Assembly: GCA_938005475.1 (NCBI GenBank)
Contig: CALLNY010000021.1
Coordinates: forward strand, 1 to 39,107
Direction of reading: 5' to 3'
Source of the DNA: an uncultured Bacteroidia bacterium
GTDB taxonomy: Bacteria; Bacteroidota; Bacteroidia; J057; CALLMJ01
DNA: 39,107 bases
Shown here: positions 23,926 to 32,478 of the stretch, piece by piece
Layout of the letters: the number at the start of each line of letters is the position of its first letter
How positions within the stretch are numbered: the stretch's first letter is position 1
Translations under genes and position numbers: made by a program
The notes under the pieces: model-generated
What the model was told of the DNA's origin: nothing
Database searches by the model: none
Seen by the model: the letters and a program-made list of their open reading frames with translations, nothing else

Positions 23926-24825
23926 ATGAAAAAGAATTATATTCTTGATAGCTTCAATATAGTTAATACAGATTTAGGGGAGATTTATTGTTTTCAGTTT
24001 GGTAAAAATGTTGATAAAAAAACAATATCTTCGTTTGGAGAAGAATGGACTAAATTTGATAAATTTAATGATGAAGAATTAAATAAAATTGCCGCAGAAT
24101 ATTTTGATATATGCGAGGATATACTTCCCAATCATAATATTTATGCTTTGGATGTCGGTTGTGGCACTGGTAGATGGACAAAATATATAAGTGATAAAGT
24201 AGGATTTGTTGAAGCAATAGACCCTAGTGATGCCATTTTTGTAGCACAAAGAAATTTGAAAGACAAAAAAAATACTCGTGTTACAAAAGCTGATGTTTCC
24301 AATCTACCATTTGAAAATGGAACGTTTGATTTAGTTTTTAGCTTAGGCGTGTTACATCATTTACCGGATACACAAGAAGCAATTAATTCTTGTGTAAAAA
24401 TGTTAAAAAAAGATGGCTATTTTCTAGTTTATCTTTATTATAACTTGGATAATAGAGGTTTTTTATATAGGCTATTATTTAATGTTTCTAATCTATTTAG
24501 AAATATTATTTCGCGTTTACCGAATGGTATAAAAAAAATACTTTGCGATGTAATCGCTTTGTTTATATACATGCCTTTTGTAACATTATCAAGATTATTA
24601 GAATGGATGAATTTATCTCATTTGGCAAATAGAGTTCCTTTGTCCTATTACCGCAACAAGTCACTTTGGATTATTAGAAATGATGCTTTAGATAGATTTG
24701 GAACTCCTTTAGAAAAACGATTTTCAAGAAAGGAAATTCAAGAAATGCTAGAAAAGGCAGGACTGGTAGAAATAATTTTTTCAGAAAAAGCTCCATATTG
24801 GCATGCAAGAGGGAAAAAAGCCTAA
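23926..24825 (+). CDS. Class I SAM-dependent methyltransferase
   Basis: A 299-residue Rossmann-fold methyltransferase of the Methyltransf_11 type. The SAM-binding motif I is ALDVGCGTGRW (74-84), the acidic loop is EAIDPSD (96-102), motif II is DLVFSLGVLHHLPD (135-148), and motif III is LKKDGYFLVYLYYN. The C-terminal 120 residues contain hydrophobic stretches (NIISRLPNGIKKILCDVIALFIYMP region), which could associate with membrane. Substrate unknown; pairing with a glycosyltransferase suggests a surface-glycan or lipid-linked sugar. The stop overlaps the next gene by 23 nt. The DNA is markedly AT-rich compared with the upstream cox genes. Confidence 0.88.
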   Translation: MKKNYILDSFNIVNTDLGEIYCFQFGKNVDKKTISSFGEEWTKFDKFNDEELNKIAAEYFDICEDILPNHNIYALDVGCGTGRWTKYISDKVGFVEAIDPSDAIFVAQRNLKDKKNTRVTKADVSNLPFENGTFDLVFSLGVLHHLPDTQEAINSCVKMLKKDGYFLVYLYYNLDNRGFLYRLLFNVSNLFRNIISRLPNGIKKILCDVIALFIYMPFVTLSRLLEWMNLSHLANRVPLSYYRNKSLWIIRNDALDRFGTPLEKRFSRKEIQEMLEKAGLVEIIFSEKAPYWHARGKKA

Positions 24826-25918
24826 AGTTCTTTTTTTAATACCATACTCTTTGGGCATAGCTCCTGGGCAACGGTTTAGGTTTGAACAATACGTGGATTT
24901 TTTATCCTCTCATTATGATATAAGTTATTCTTGTTTCATAAATCAAAATACTTATTCTATTTTGTATTCTAAAAATACGATTAAAAACCTATCTCTAAAA
25001 ATAGTTGGATTAACAATTTCTTCAATTAGATTACTCTTGAGAATCCCTACCTTCAAAAAATTTGATGTTATTTTTATTTATAGAGAGGTATCTCTTATTG
25101 GACCTCCTTTTGTTGAGTGGATATTGTTTAAATTATTCAAAAAAAAAATTATTTACGATTTTGATGATGCTATCTGGCTACCTAATGTTTCAAATGCTAA
25201 TAAGTATTTTGGTTGGCTGAAATTTCCCAATAAAACATCTAAAATTATTTCTTATTCTAAACTTGTAACTGTTGGTAATAATTATTTAGCTGAGTATGCT
25301 AAAAAATTTAATCCTAATGTAGTAATTATCCCTACTACAATTGACGTAAACTATCATTGCAGAAAAGAGAGAAAAATAAATAGCAATAAAATTATCATAG
25401 GATGGACCGGAAGCGTTACTACTAATAAACACTTAGCCACACTTTTATCCGTCATCAAAAAAATCAAATTTAAATATAAAGATTATGTCGATTTTATTAT
25501 GATTTCTAACCTTCCCATAGAAAATACTGAATCTTTGATTCGCTTTATTCCATGGAATAAAAATACAGAAATAGAAGATTTAGAACAATTTGATATTGGC
25601 ATTATGCCTTTGACTGACGATGAGTGGTCAAAAGGAAAATGTGGTTTTAAAGGATTACAATATATGGCTTTAGAAATACCCACTATCATGTCACCAGTAG
25701 GCGTCAATACTGAAATTATTCAAGATGGTGTAAATGGTTTTTTAGCTTCTACTGAAGATGAATGGTTTGAAAAAATTAGTCTATTGATTGATAATGAAGA
25801 CTTAAGAATGCAAATTGGCAAAAATGGTCGTAAAACAATAGAACAAAAATACTCTAAACAGGTTTGGCAAGATAAATATCTTGAGTATTTTGAACAAGTT
25901 CTTAATTCAATATTATAA
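24803..25918 (+). CDS. Glycosyltransferase family 4-like protein
   Basis: A 371-residue GT-B-fold glycosyltransferase. The N-terminal domain has the GT4-like opening VLFLIPYSLGIAPGQRFRFEQY and a YDFDDAIWLP segment typical of bacterial GT4 proteins. The C-terminal nucleotide-sugar-binding domain includes IIGWTGSVTTNKHLATL, IGIMPLTDDEWSKGKCGFK, YMALEIPTIMSPVGVNTEII and NGFLA. It probably transfers a sugar to a surface polysaccharide or glycolipid together with the overlapping methyltransferase. The ATG at 24803 lies 23 nt inside the previous gene. Its 3' end overlaps the converging tetR gene by 6 nt. The gene is AT-rich, consistent with an accessory surface-glycan pair. Confidence 0.88.
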   Translation: MQEGKKPKVLFLIPYSLGIAPGQRFRFEQYVDFLSSHYDISYSCFINQNTYSILYSKNTIKNLSLKIVGLTISSIRLLLRIPTFKKFDVIFIYREVSLIGPPFVEWILFKLFKKKIIYDFDDAIWLPNVSNANKYFGWLKFPNKTSKIISYSKLVTVGNNYLAEYAKKFNPNVVIIPTTIDVNYHCRKERKINSNKIIIGWTGSVTTNKHLATLLSVIKKIKFKYKDYVDFIMISNLPIENTESLIRFIPWNKNTEIEDLEQFDIGIMPLTDDEWSKGKCGFKGLQYMALEIPTIMSPVGVNTEIIQDGVNGFLASTEDEWFEKISLLIDNEDLRMQIGKNGRKTIEQKYSKQVWQDKYLEYFEQVLNSIL

Positions 25919-26524
25919 TTTCAATTCTTGTAATCCTTTGTCTGTTAAAATGCCCTCGTAAATAATTTTTACGGCGTACTGAAAGCATTCGCTTGGCGTG
26001 CGATTTAGACTGTTATAAACCTCTGGATTTAATAGGGTGAGAATGGCAGAAGAATAAACCGTTGTAATAATATCCGTGGGAATTTCTGTTTTTATGTAGC
26101 CTTGTTGTTTACCTATTTCCATTAAAAGTGTAAATTTTACTGCTATATGCTCTTTCTGAATATCCATAATTTTTTTCCATATTTCGGGAACGGATTTTTG
26201 TATATCTAAAAGAGCAACGGGACGCATCTGATGATGTTCATTAGAAACACATTTTATAATAGCATGCACTTTGTCAATGAAACTAATATCCTGAGATTCA
26301 ATAATTTGATTTATAAAGTTGTTAATAGTACAAATTTTTTCGTCTGCAATAGCATTAAAAAGTTCGTATTTGGATGGAAAAAATTGATATAGTGTTTTTT
26401 TACTCATGCCAAGTGCATCCGCAATTTCATCCATAGTTACTTTTTTATAACCATAATCTAAAAAATGTTTCGTTGCAACATCAATAATCCTTTTACGTGT
26501 TAAATCTTCTTTATGTTCTTCCAT
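25913..26524 (-). CDS. TetR/AcrR family transcriptional regulator
   Basis: A 203-residue repressor-type protein. The N-terminal TetR_N helix-turn-helix is clear (IIDVATKHFLDYGYKKVTMD, then EIADALGMSKKTLYQFFPSKYELF, about residues 14-58). A helical ligand-binding and dimerisation domain follows. It lies directly downstream of the RND pump and adaptor genes on the same strand, the usual arrangement for a local regulator of an efflux pump. It has its own promoter in the 74-nt gap, with a perfect palindrome at the expected transcription start. The effector is unknown. Confidence 0.93.
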   Translation of the reverse strand: MEEHKEDLTRKRIIDVATKHFLDYGYKKVTMDEIADALGMSKKTLYQFFPSKYELFNAIADEKICTINNFINQIIESQDISFIDKVHAIIKCVSNEHHQMRPVALLDIQKSVPEIWKKIMDIQKEHIAVKFTLLMEIGKQQGYIKTEIPTDIITTVYSSAILTLLNPEVYNSLNRTPSECFQYAVKIIYEGILTDKGLQELKL

Positions 26525-26555
26525 AATAAATGCAAGCTAGTAAATTTTTTTAGGA

Positions 26556-26571
26556 TACTCCAAAAGGAGTA
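26556..26571. promoter_or_regulatory. Palindromic operator candidate at the tetR start site
   Basis: TACTCC-AAAA-GGAGTA is a perfect 6+4+6 inverted repeat, with two further matching G/C pairs beyond one mismatch on each side. It begins 3 nt downstream of the tetR -7 box, so it would cover the transcription start. The hairpin lacks a T-tract on the minus strand, so it is not a good terminator for the pump operon. This position is what an autoregulated TetR repressor would use. Confidence 0.6.
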
Positions 26572-26574
26572 CCC

Positions 26575-26607
26575 CAAAATTAGAGAATATAACTAAAACT
26601 AATTCAA
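26575..26607 (-). promoter_or_regulatory. tetR promoter
   Basis: On the minus strand, TTG (26605-26607, in the last codons of the pump gene), 22 nt, then TAATTTTG (26575-26582). The ATG of tetR is 50 nt downstream. Confidence 0.55.
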
Positions 26608-29600
26608 TACAATAGGTTGAGTTTCTTGGCGAGATTTACCGTTTTGAGAGTGTAATAATTTTTGTTGTGCTTCATATTCACGTAGCTCTAAAGTGAATTC
26701 ATCTTCTTCGTCTAATTTACGTACGGTAACAACAGGTAAGCCAAGTAATTTCTGTATTTTTTCAACGGTGCGAGTAACTACAATATAAACACAAGGAACA
26801 ACGATGAGGGTCAGGAACATAGAAGAGGAAAGCCCGCCAATAAGTGCCCATGCTAAACCTGCTTTCCATTCAGAACCTGCTCCTGCGGCAATAGCAATAG
26901 GTAATAACCCTATTACCATAGATAATGTAGTCATTAAGATAGGTCTTAAACGTTGTTTGCCTGCTTCCATGACCGCTTCATATAAGGATAAGCCTCTGCT
27001 TCTTGCTTCATTGGTGAAATCTACTAAAAGGATAGCATTTTTAGCAACAAGCCCCATGAGCATAATAATCCCCAAAATTGAAAATACATTTAAATTGTTC
27101 ATGGTCATTGCTAACGCAAGTAAAGCACCGATGATTGCCAAAGGAATGGAAAATAAAACCACAAAAGGATAAATATACGAATCGTAAAGAGCTACCATAA
27201 TTAAGTAAGTAAATAAAAAGGCTACGACAAAAGCGGTGCTCAAACTCGAATTAGCATCTGATTGGTTTTTTAGGTCTCCTTCGTATAGAACTTTGATATT
27301 AGAAGGGATTCTTCCATCGGCGTAATACTTATCAATTTCTTTTTTGATATCTGCACCAACGGAACCGCTAGGTCTTCCATTAACTTGCGATAGTACTACT
27401 AATGCAGGGCTACGGTCTTTTCTTTCTAATTTAGAAGGTCCGATAGCTTCTTGAATTTCCGCAAATTGTTTTAGGTAGATAGTTTTTCCCATTTTATTGA
27501 CGAAAACTAAATCTTGGAGTTGTTGGGTTTGTGTTCTATCAGCTTCATCTAAAACGATACGAATATCATATTCATCAGTACCTACTCTGAATTTTGCTTG
27601 GTCATCTCCCGTTAAAGCAGTTCGGAGGGTCATACCTACTTCTGCGATATTGAGACCAAAGCTAGTCATCTTCTCGCGGTCAATATTTACTTGAAGTTCA
27701 GGTTTCCCCATTTCTGCGGAGAAACGAACATCTGCTGTTCCAGGCACTTTTGAAGTAATATTAGCAATCAAGCTTGCCGCTTCATATACTTGTTCATAGT
27801 TATCTCCTTTTACAACTAATTGAATAGGGGTTTGATTAGCACCCCCAAAAATGCCAATAGGGCTCACTCTTGCCTTTACACCTGGTATAGCGGTCGCTAA
27901 TTCCCGAACTTTCTCCATCATCTCGCTAGTAGTTTCTTTGCGTTCTTCGCGTGGTACCAACTTGATACTTATTTCAGAAATATTATTAGAAGATTGTGTT
28001 ACAAAACCATCCGTAGAAGCACCTACGGTCGCTTGGACTTTTTCAATTTGTGGAAACTTCATGAGTTCTTTTTCTAACTTTTGAGACATTAAATTGGTAT
28101 CTTCTAATTTGGCACTGGTAGGCAGTTCGAGGGTCACGGAAAATTCGCCTCTATCAGCAGGTGTCATAAATTCTCCTCCTATGAAGCCTAAACCAATTAA
28201 AGCAAATGAACCCAAAAATAATATTGCCGCTAATGAAAGTACTACTAATTTATGGTTGATAGACCATCTTAAAAGGGATAGATAATCATTCGTTAAATAA
28301 TTGTAAGCTTTTTCAAACCAATAACCTATGAAACCGAGTGGGGTTTTGGGATTGATATGTTCTAGTTTAGAGAAACGGGATGCCATAACTGGAGTAACGG
28401 TAAATGAAACAAATAACGACGCCAATGTAGAAACTACCACCACTACTGAAAATTCACGCATAATATTACCGATAATGCCTGACGTTAACCCTAATGGTAA
28501 GAATACTACAACATCCACAAGTGTAATAGACATTGCAGTGAATCCGATTTCATTTCTTCCGACAAGAGCGGCAATTTTAGGTTTCTTCCCCATTTCCAAA
28601 TGACGGTATATATTTTCGAGTACCACAATGGAGTCGTCAACAAGGATACCAATTACCAAGGATAAACCGAGTAAAGTCATTAGGTTTAGGGAGTATCCTA
28701 ATAGATACATAGCAATGAAAGTGCAAACTAACGAGGCAGGAATAGCCACCATTACAATAAAGGAATTCACTAACGAGTGAAGAAATAAAAGCATGACCGC
28801 CGCAACCAATAGCACAGCAAGCATTAAATCATGTTTTACAGCATCAGCCGCTTCCATCGTATATTCCGACCCATCTAATGCAATGCTGAACTTCAATCCG
28901 ATATTAGAGTAATCCTTTTCTAATTTTTCTAATTCTCGACGAACTAATCGTGAAACGTTCACCGCATTAGCGTCTGTTTGTTTTTGAACTAATATCCCAA
29001 CAGAAGTTTTTCCATTGATACGGTTAATTTGTTTACTTTCTTTGATACCATCTTCAATTTCTGCAATATCACTCAACAGAATATCACCCCCCGAACGAGA
29101 TTTCCCAACGATTAAATTTTTTATTTGATTTATACTACTGAATTTTCCTGCAAGCCTTACCACATATTGACCGTCTTTATCTTTGATGTTACCAGTGGGA
29201 AAGTCCATATTAGAAGCCTGTATTGCTTGATTAACCTGCAATAAGGAAAGATTATATGCTTTTAATTTATCCGTAGAGACGTTAATTTTGATTTCGCGTT
29301 CTTCAGCACCAATCACAATCACTTGCCCTACCCCTGCAACCTGTGAAATGCGTGGTAAAATTTGATTTTTTAGTTGGTCTGCGAATTGAGGTCCTGGGAG
29401 GTTTGAGGTTACGCCCATTCGCAGAATAGGTAATTCATCAAAAGCAAATTTAGATACCGTAGGAGCTTTACAATCAGCAGGTAAATTAGGGATTAAAGCG
29501 TTCAACCTCCTTTGCGCTTCCTGTAAAGATTTATCTATATCAGCAGACTGCGAAAATTCTACTACCACAAACGAAATCCCTTCCGCAGAATTAGTTCTTA

Positions 29601-29838
29601 TGGAGTTAATTTTTTCAAGTGTAGAAATAACGTCTTCTATTTTTTTGGAAACTGTATTTTCAACTTCGGAAGGCGAAGCACCAGGATAAACCGTAGCAAT
29701 GGTCAGAACTGGAGGGGTAATTTTAGGTAGTAACTCATAATTTAATGTTTTATAAGATTCATAACCAAGAAAAGCCAGTACGCTGAATATGACTACTACT
29801 AGGGATGGTCTCTTAATAACTAATTCCGTTAAACTCAT
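26599..29838 (-). CDS. RND multidrug efflux transporter, inner-membrane pump (AcrB/HAE1 type)
   Basis: A 1079-residue proton-driven exporter of the resistance-nodulation-division superfamily. It shows the two-fold repeat of six helices and two large periplasmic loops. The proton-relay residues are present: Asp401-Asp402 in TM4 (GILVDDSIVVLENIYRHLE) and Lys933 in TM10 (GLVAKNAILLVDFTNEARSRG). The N-terminus (SLTELVIKRPSLVVVIFSVLAFLGYESY) is typical of the Bacteroidota branch. A 40-residue charged cytoplasmic tail follows the last helix. The adaptor gene ends 3 nt upstream and tetR follows downstream. No outer-membrane TolC-like gene is in the cluster, so the channel must be encoded elsewhere. 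Substrates cannot be predicted. Confidence 0.97.
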   Translation of the reverse strand: MSLTELVIKRPSLVVVIFSVLAFLGYESYKTLNYELLPKITPPVLTIATVYPGASPSEVENTVSKKIEDVISTLEKINSIRTNSAEGISFVVVEFSQSADIDKSLQEAQRRLNALIPNLPADCKAPTVSKFAFDELPILRMGVTSNLPGPQFADQLKNQILPRISQVAGVGQVIVIGAEEREIKINVSTDKLKAYNLSLLQVNQAIQASNMDFPTGNIKDKDGQYVVRLAGKFSSINQIKNLIVGKSRSGGDILLSDIAEIEDGIKESKQINRINGKTSVGILVQKQTDANAVNVSRLVRRELEKLEKDYSNIGLKFSIALDGSEYTMEAADAVKHDLMLAVLLVAAVMLLFLHSLVNSFIVMVAIPASLVCTFIAMYLLGYSLNLMTLLGLSLVIGILVDDSIVVLENIYRHLEMGKKPKIAALVGRNEIGFTAMSITLVDVVVFLPLGLTSGIIGNIMREFSVVVVVSTLASLFVSFTVTPVMASRFSKLEHINPKTPLGFIGYWFEKAYNYLTNDYLSLLRWSINHKLVVLSLAAILFLGSFALIGLGFIGGEFMTPADRGEFSVTLELPTSAKLEDTNLMSQKLEKELMKFPQIEKVQATVGASTDGFVTQSSNNISEISIKLVPREERKETTSEMMEKVRELATAIPGVKARVSPIGIFGGANQTPIQLVVKGDNYEQVYEAASLIANITSKVPGTADVRFSAEMGKPELQVNIDREKMTSFGLNIAEVGMTLRTALTGDDQAKFRVGTDEYDIRIVLDEADRTQTQQLQDLVFVNKMGKTIYLKQFAEIQEAIGPSKLERKDRSPALVVLSQVNGRPSGSVGADIKKEIDKYYADGRIPSNIKVLYEGDLKNQSDANSSLSTAFVVAFLFTYLIMVALYDSYIYPFVVLFSIPLAIIGALLALAMTMNNLNVFSILGIIMLMGLVAKNAILLVDFTNEARSRGLSLYEAVMEAGKQRLRPILMTTLSMVIGLLPIAIAAGAGSEWKAGLAWALIGGLSSSMFLTLIVVPCVYIVVTRTVEKIQKLLGLPVVTVRKLDEEDEFTLELREYEAQQKLLHSQNGKSRQETQPIVLN

Positions 29839-29841
29839 GAC

Positions 29842-30897
29842 TTATTTATTTTGAAGTACTTCAATTTCTGCGTTTTCTGATAGATTATTTTGCCCGCTTA
29901 CAATGACTAAATCTTGCTCATTTAATCCTGAGACTACTTCAATCCAAGTATCTTTTTCTACACCCAGCACAACCTCTTTTTTAATAGCTTTATTTCCTTG
30001 TGCTACGTAAACGGTAGGAGTTTTTAGGCTACCATCAATGGCACGGCGAGGTATTAACATAGCGTTTCTTTCAGATGTCAATTTAAAATCTACCGTAGCG
30101 AACATACCTGATTTGATAGTCCCTTGGGGATTAGGCACTAAAACTTCTACGATAAAGGTATGAGCTTCATCGGCTTTATCGCTTATAGTATAGATTTTAC
30201 CGTTAAATTTTTGTTTTCCAATAGCTTCAAAGGTTACTTCAACAGGCTGATTAATTTTTAATTTGTAGATATCTTTTTCGGGGACATTTACACGCACTTT
30301 TATTTGAGACAAATCAGCGACGGTTATCACGGGCGTTGCTGGACCTACCATCATTCCAGTTTCTATCATTTTCATAACAATCGTGCCAGATACAGGGGAT
30401 TTAATTTTACTGTCTTCTACTTGCCTTTTAGCGATAATGAATTGTGCTTCTGCAAGTTTAACTTGTAATCGTGCACCTTCTACTTGATATTCTGTTGCGG
30501 CTTTTTCTTGGAGTAATGCTTCAAAGCGCTCTAAATCTTTTTGCGCTTTTTCTAAATTAGCCTGAGCCGTTTTGAATTGTGCCACTTTTAACTCTTCATC
30601 TACTACGGCTATCACTTGCCCTGCGGTAACTTTTTGTCCTAACTCTACGTTCATGGATAGTACTCTACCTTGTGTTTCAGACATAACCGTTACTTCTTTG
30701 AAAGAAGCAGTAATGCCTGTCATTACTAAGTTATCTTTAATTAACTCCCTTTGAATGGTTGATACGTTCACGGGAATTGTTAATTGTTTGGGAGGTTTTT
30801 GGCGTGTTTCTATTTTTTCTTTGTTGCCTTTTAGAACCACCACAATGAATGCGATGAAAGCCGCAAGTAGTAAAAGATATACTAAACGTTTTAACAT
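29842..30897 (-). CDS. RND efflux periplasmic adaptor (membrane fusion protein)
   Basis: A 351-residue HlyD/AcrA-type adaptor that links the inner-membrane pump with an outer-membrane channel. An N-terminal membrane anchor (LVYLLLLAAFIAFIVVVL) has no lipobox cysteine. The first half-lipoyl motif (VTVMSETQGRVLSMNVELGQ, then KVTAGQVIAVVD), an alpha-hairpin coiled coil (about 108-150), the second half-lipoyl motif (IKSPVSGTIVMKMIETGMMV), and the beta-barrel domain (INQPVEVTFEAIGKQKFNGK) follow in order. The C-terminal membrane-proximal part is complete. It is the first gene of the efflux operon, with a strong promoter 37 nt before the ATG. Confidence 0.95.
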   Translation of the reverse strand: MLKRLVYLLLLAAFIAFIVVVLKGNKEKIETRQKPPKQLTIPVNVSTIQRELIKDNLVMTGITASFKEVTVMSETQGRVLSMNVELGQKVTAGQVIAVVDEELKVAQFKTAQANLEKAQKDLERFEALLQEKAATEYQVEGARLQVKLAEAQFIIAKRQVEDSKIKSPVSGTIVMKMIETGMMVGPATPVITVADLSQIKVRVNVPEKDIYKLKINQPVEVTFEAIGKQKFNGKIYTISDKADEAHTFIVEVLVPNPQGTIKSGMFATVDFKLTSERNAMLIPRRAIDGSLKTPTVYVAQGNKAIKKEVVLGVEKDTWIEVVSGLNEQDLVIVSGQNNLSENAEIEVLQNK

Positions 30898-30933
30898 ATA
30901 CTTTCAATAAACTTTTTTAGTTTTTTCAGTTTC

Positions 30934-30965
30934 CAAAATTACAATGAATAACAAAGCACCGCAAA
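30934..30965 (-). promoter_or_regulatory. Efflux operon promoter
   Basis: On the minus strand, TTTG (30962-30965), exactly 20 nt, then TAATTTTG (30934-30941). It precedes the adaptor ATG by 36 nt. No copy of the tetR palindrome is visible near it. Confidence 0.65.
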
Positions 30966-30987
30966 TTTTTGTTCAACCAAATTTGAA

Positions 30988-31004
30988 AATTATTTTAAAT
31001 AATT
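30988..31004. repeat. AT-only 17-bp dyad upstream of the efflux promoter
   Basis: AATTATTT-T-AAATAATT is a perfect 8+1+8 dyad lying 22 nt upstream of the efflux -33 box and 21 nt past the stop of the MBL-fold gene. It could be a regulator site or a remnant of a terminator; AT-only dyads also occur by chance here. Confidence 0.35.
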
Positions 31005-31025
31005 GTTTATCAGGAATATAAAGTG

Positions 31026-31787
31026 TTATAAATTTATTTCTAATCCATCATAAGCTAACGAAACATGATGGGGCAATATCGCTTCAACTTCATCATGTAA
31101 ACCTAAGTTATGACTAATATGTGTAAAGTAGGTTTTTTGGGGTTTAATTAGATCCACTATATGCAGAGCTTCCTCCACATTGAAATGAGAATAATGTTTT
31201 TCAAAACGTAGAGCATTGATAATCAATAAATCTAATCCATGTAGTAGTTTTAAAGAACTTTCAGGGATAAAACTTGCATCAGTGATATAAGCAAAATTTG
31301 CTATTCTGTATCCCATAACCGGTAACTTAAAATGTAAAACGGGAATAGGAATAATTTCAATATCTTCAAAAATGAAAGGATTTTCGTTAATAATGTGAAG
31401 GTTCATTTGGGGGATACCGGGATAGTCTGTGCCATCAAATACATAAGGGAATTCAATTTTTACTTGTTGGCAAGTACGTTCATCAGCAAAGATATCCATT
31501 GGTTTTTTTTGTTTAAAATTGAAAGCTCTGATATCATCTAAACCTGCAATATGGTCTTTATGGAGATGAGTAAGCAAAATGGCATCTAATTTTTTTACGT
31601 GGTTTACAAGCATTTGTTGCCGAAAATCGGGACCTGCATCAATTGCAATGGTTTTCCCTTTATACTCAAGCAAACCTGCTGTCCTTAAACGTTTATCTTT
31701 AGGGTTGGTTGAAGTACAAACTTTGCATTCGCATGCAATAACGGGGACACCTTGTGAGGTACCACTACCTAATATCTTAACTTTCAA
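31026..31787 (-). CDS. MBL-fold metallohydrolase (PhnP-like)
   Basis: A 253-residue metallo-beta-lactamase-fold hydrolase. The N-terminus has the PhnP-subfamily signature GSGTSQGVP with a cysteine cluster (CECKVC, 19-24) that binds a structural zinc in relatives. The catalytic metal site is HLHKDH (His74, His76, Asp78, His79). Further ligands are expected at His152 (VLHFK region), the Asp in YITDAS, and the C-terminal His in FTHISHN. PhnP-like enzymes cleave cyclic phosphodiesters, and phosphodiesterase activity is a reasonable guess, but the native substrate is unknown. It is the last gene of a five-gene minus-strand unit and overlaps the preceding small gene by 4 nt. Confidence 0.9.
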   Translation of the reverse strand: MKVKILGSGTSQGVPVIACECKVCTSTNPKDKRLRTAGLLEYKGKTIAIDAGPDFRQQMLVNHVKKLDAILLTHLHKDHIAGLDDIRAFNFKQKKPMDIFADERTCQQVKIEFPYVFDGTDYPGIPQMNLHIINENPFIFEDIEIIPIPVLHFKLPVMGYRIANFAYITDASFIPESSLKLLHGLDLLIINALRFEKHYSHFNVEEALHIVDLIKPQKTYFTHISHNLGLHDEVEAILPHHVSLAYDGLEINL

Positions 31788-32053
31788 AATTTTAATTTTT
31801 GTTGCCTTAATTGATGAAATAACTTTTGTTCTTCTGCAGTTAGCACCTCCGTAGAAATCGGCAGGGCTTCCAACGCCTCTACCAAAGTATTGATTTTGCC
31901 TTCCAAAGGAAAAAACTTATTTACTACAACAATATATTCTTTTTCAAGTAAGCAGTATCCTCCCTTGAAATTGCCTTTTTCGTAACGAACTTTAAACCCT
32001 GATTTCCCTAAAATATTTTCTAATTTTTCTAATAAACTGGGTGTAGGTTTCAT
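31784..32053 (-). CDS. Small uncharacterised protein, 89 residues
   Basis: I do not recognise a named family. The 89 residues contain KPTPSLLEKLENILGKSGF, a mixed alpha/beta core with YCLLEKEYIVVVNKFFPLEGKINTLVEAL, and a helical C-terminus. It has no signal or membrane segment. The ATG at 32053 overlaps the stop of the upstream GNAT gene (ATGA), a coupled start also used elsewhere in this operon; the ATG at 32059 two codons earlier is less likely. Its stop overlaps the MBL-fold gene start in the same way. Being wedged between two coupled genes supports it being real. Confidence 0.75.
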   Translation of the reverse strand: MKPTPSLLEKLENILGKSGFKVRYEKGNFKGGYCLLEKEYIVVVNKFFPLEGKINTLVEALEALPISTEVLTAEEQKLFHQLRQQKLKF

Positions 32054-32478
32054 AACCATTTCATCATTTTTTTATGAGGACCAATGAAAGGAACTTCAAA
32101 AATATCAGAAATAAACTCATATCCCATTTTTTCGTAGAAAGGGAATGCTTTTTTGCGCGCGTTACACCATATGTAGTTTACTTTTCTTTTCTTCAATTCT
32201 GCTTCACCAAACATTAAAATTTGTTTACCGATGCCTTTCTTTTGATTAAAATTTTTTACAGCCATTCCTCTTAATTGATATCCCCTACCGGAGTATTCTT
32301 TTAAGTTAACTGGATGAAAAGATGCAATACCTATAACTTGGTCATTTTCAAGGAAGGCTACATGAAAAGTATCTGGCAGAGCGTCTTCTTTATGGTGGGC
32401 AGTGGGCTCTAATTTACCGTTTCTTAGTACCTCTATTCGTACAGGTAAAACTTCTTCTAATGTAGCAAAACGTATCAT
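32050..32478 (-). CDS. GNAT family N-acetyltransferase
   Basis: A 142-residue acetyl-CoA-dependent acyltransferase of the Gcn5-related fold. The acetyl-CoA-binding motif A is clear (YQLRGMAVKNFNQKKGIGKQ, with Q-K-K-G-I-G as the pyrophosphate loop). The C-terminal motif B is present (YIWCNARKKAFPFYEKMGYEF). The N-terminal part (IEVLRNGKLEPTAHHKEDAL) resembles ElaA/YitI-type members. The acceptor substrate is unknown. It overlaps the NrnA-like gene upstream and the 89-aa gene downstream by 4 nt each, a chain of coupled starts. Confidence 0.9.
   Translation of the reverse strand: MIRFATLEEVLPVRIEVLRNGKLEPTAHHKEDALPDTFHVAFLENDQVIGIASFHPVNLKEYSGRGYQLRGMAVKNFNQKKGIGKQILMFGEAELKKRKVNYIWCNARKKAFPFYEKMGYEFISDIFEVPFIGPHKKMMKWL

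Noticed and set aside
26556-26571. Palindrome as the terminator of the efflux operon
   Set aside because: No T-tract follows on the minus strand, and it lies directly downstream of a tetR promoter box; an operator fits better.
26804-27172. 122-codon plus-strand frame opposite the RND pump gene
   Set aside because: Lies wholly within a highly conserved pump gene, has no promoter or coding signature, and its translation is Ile/Pro/Lys repeats derived from membrane-helix codons.
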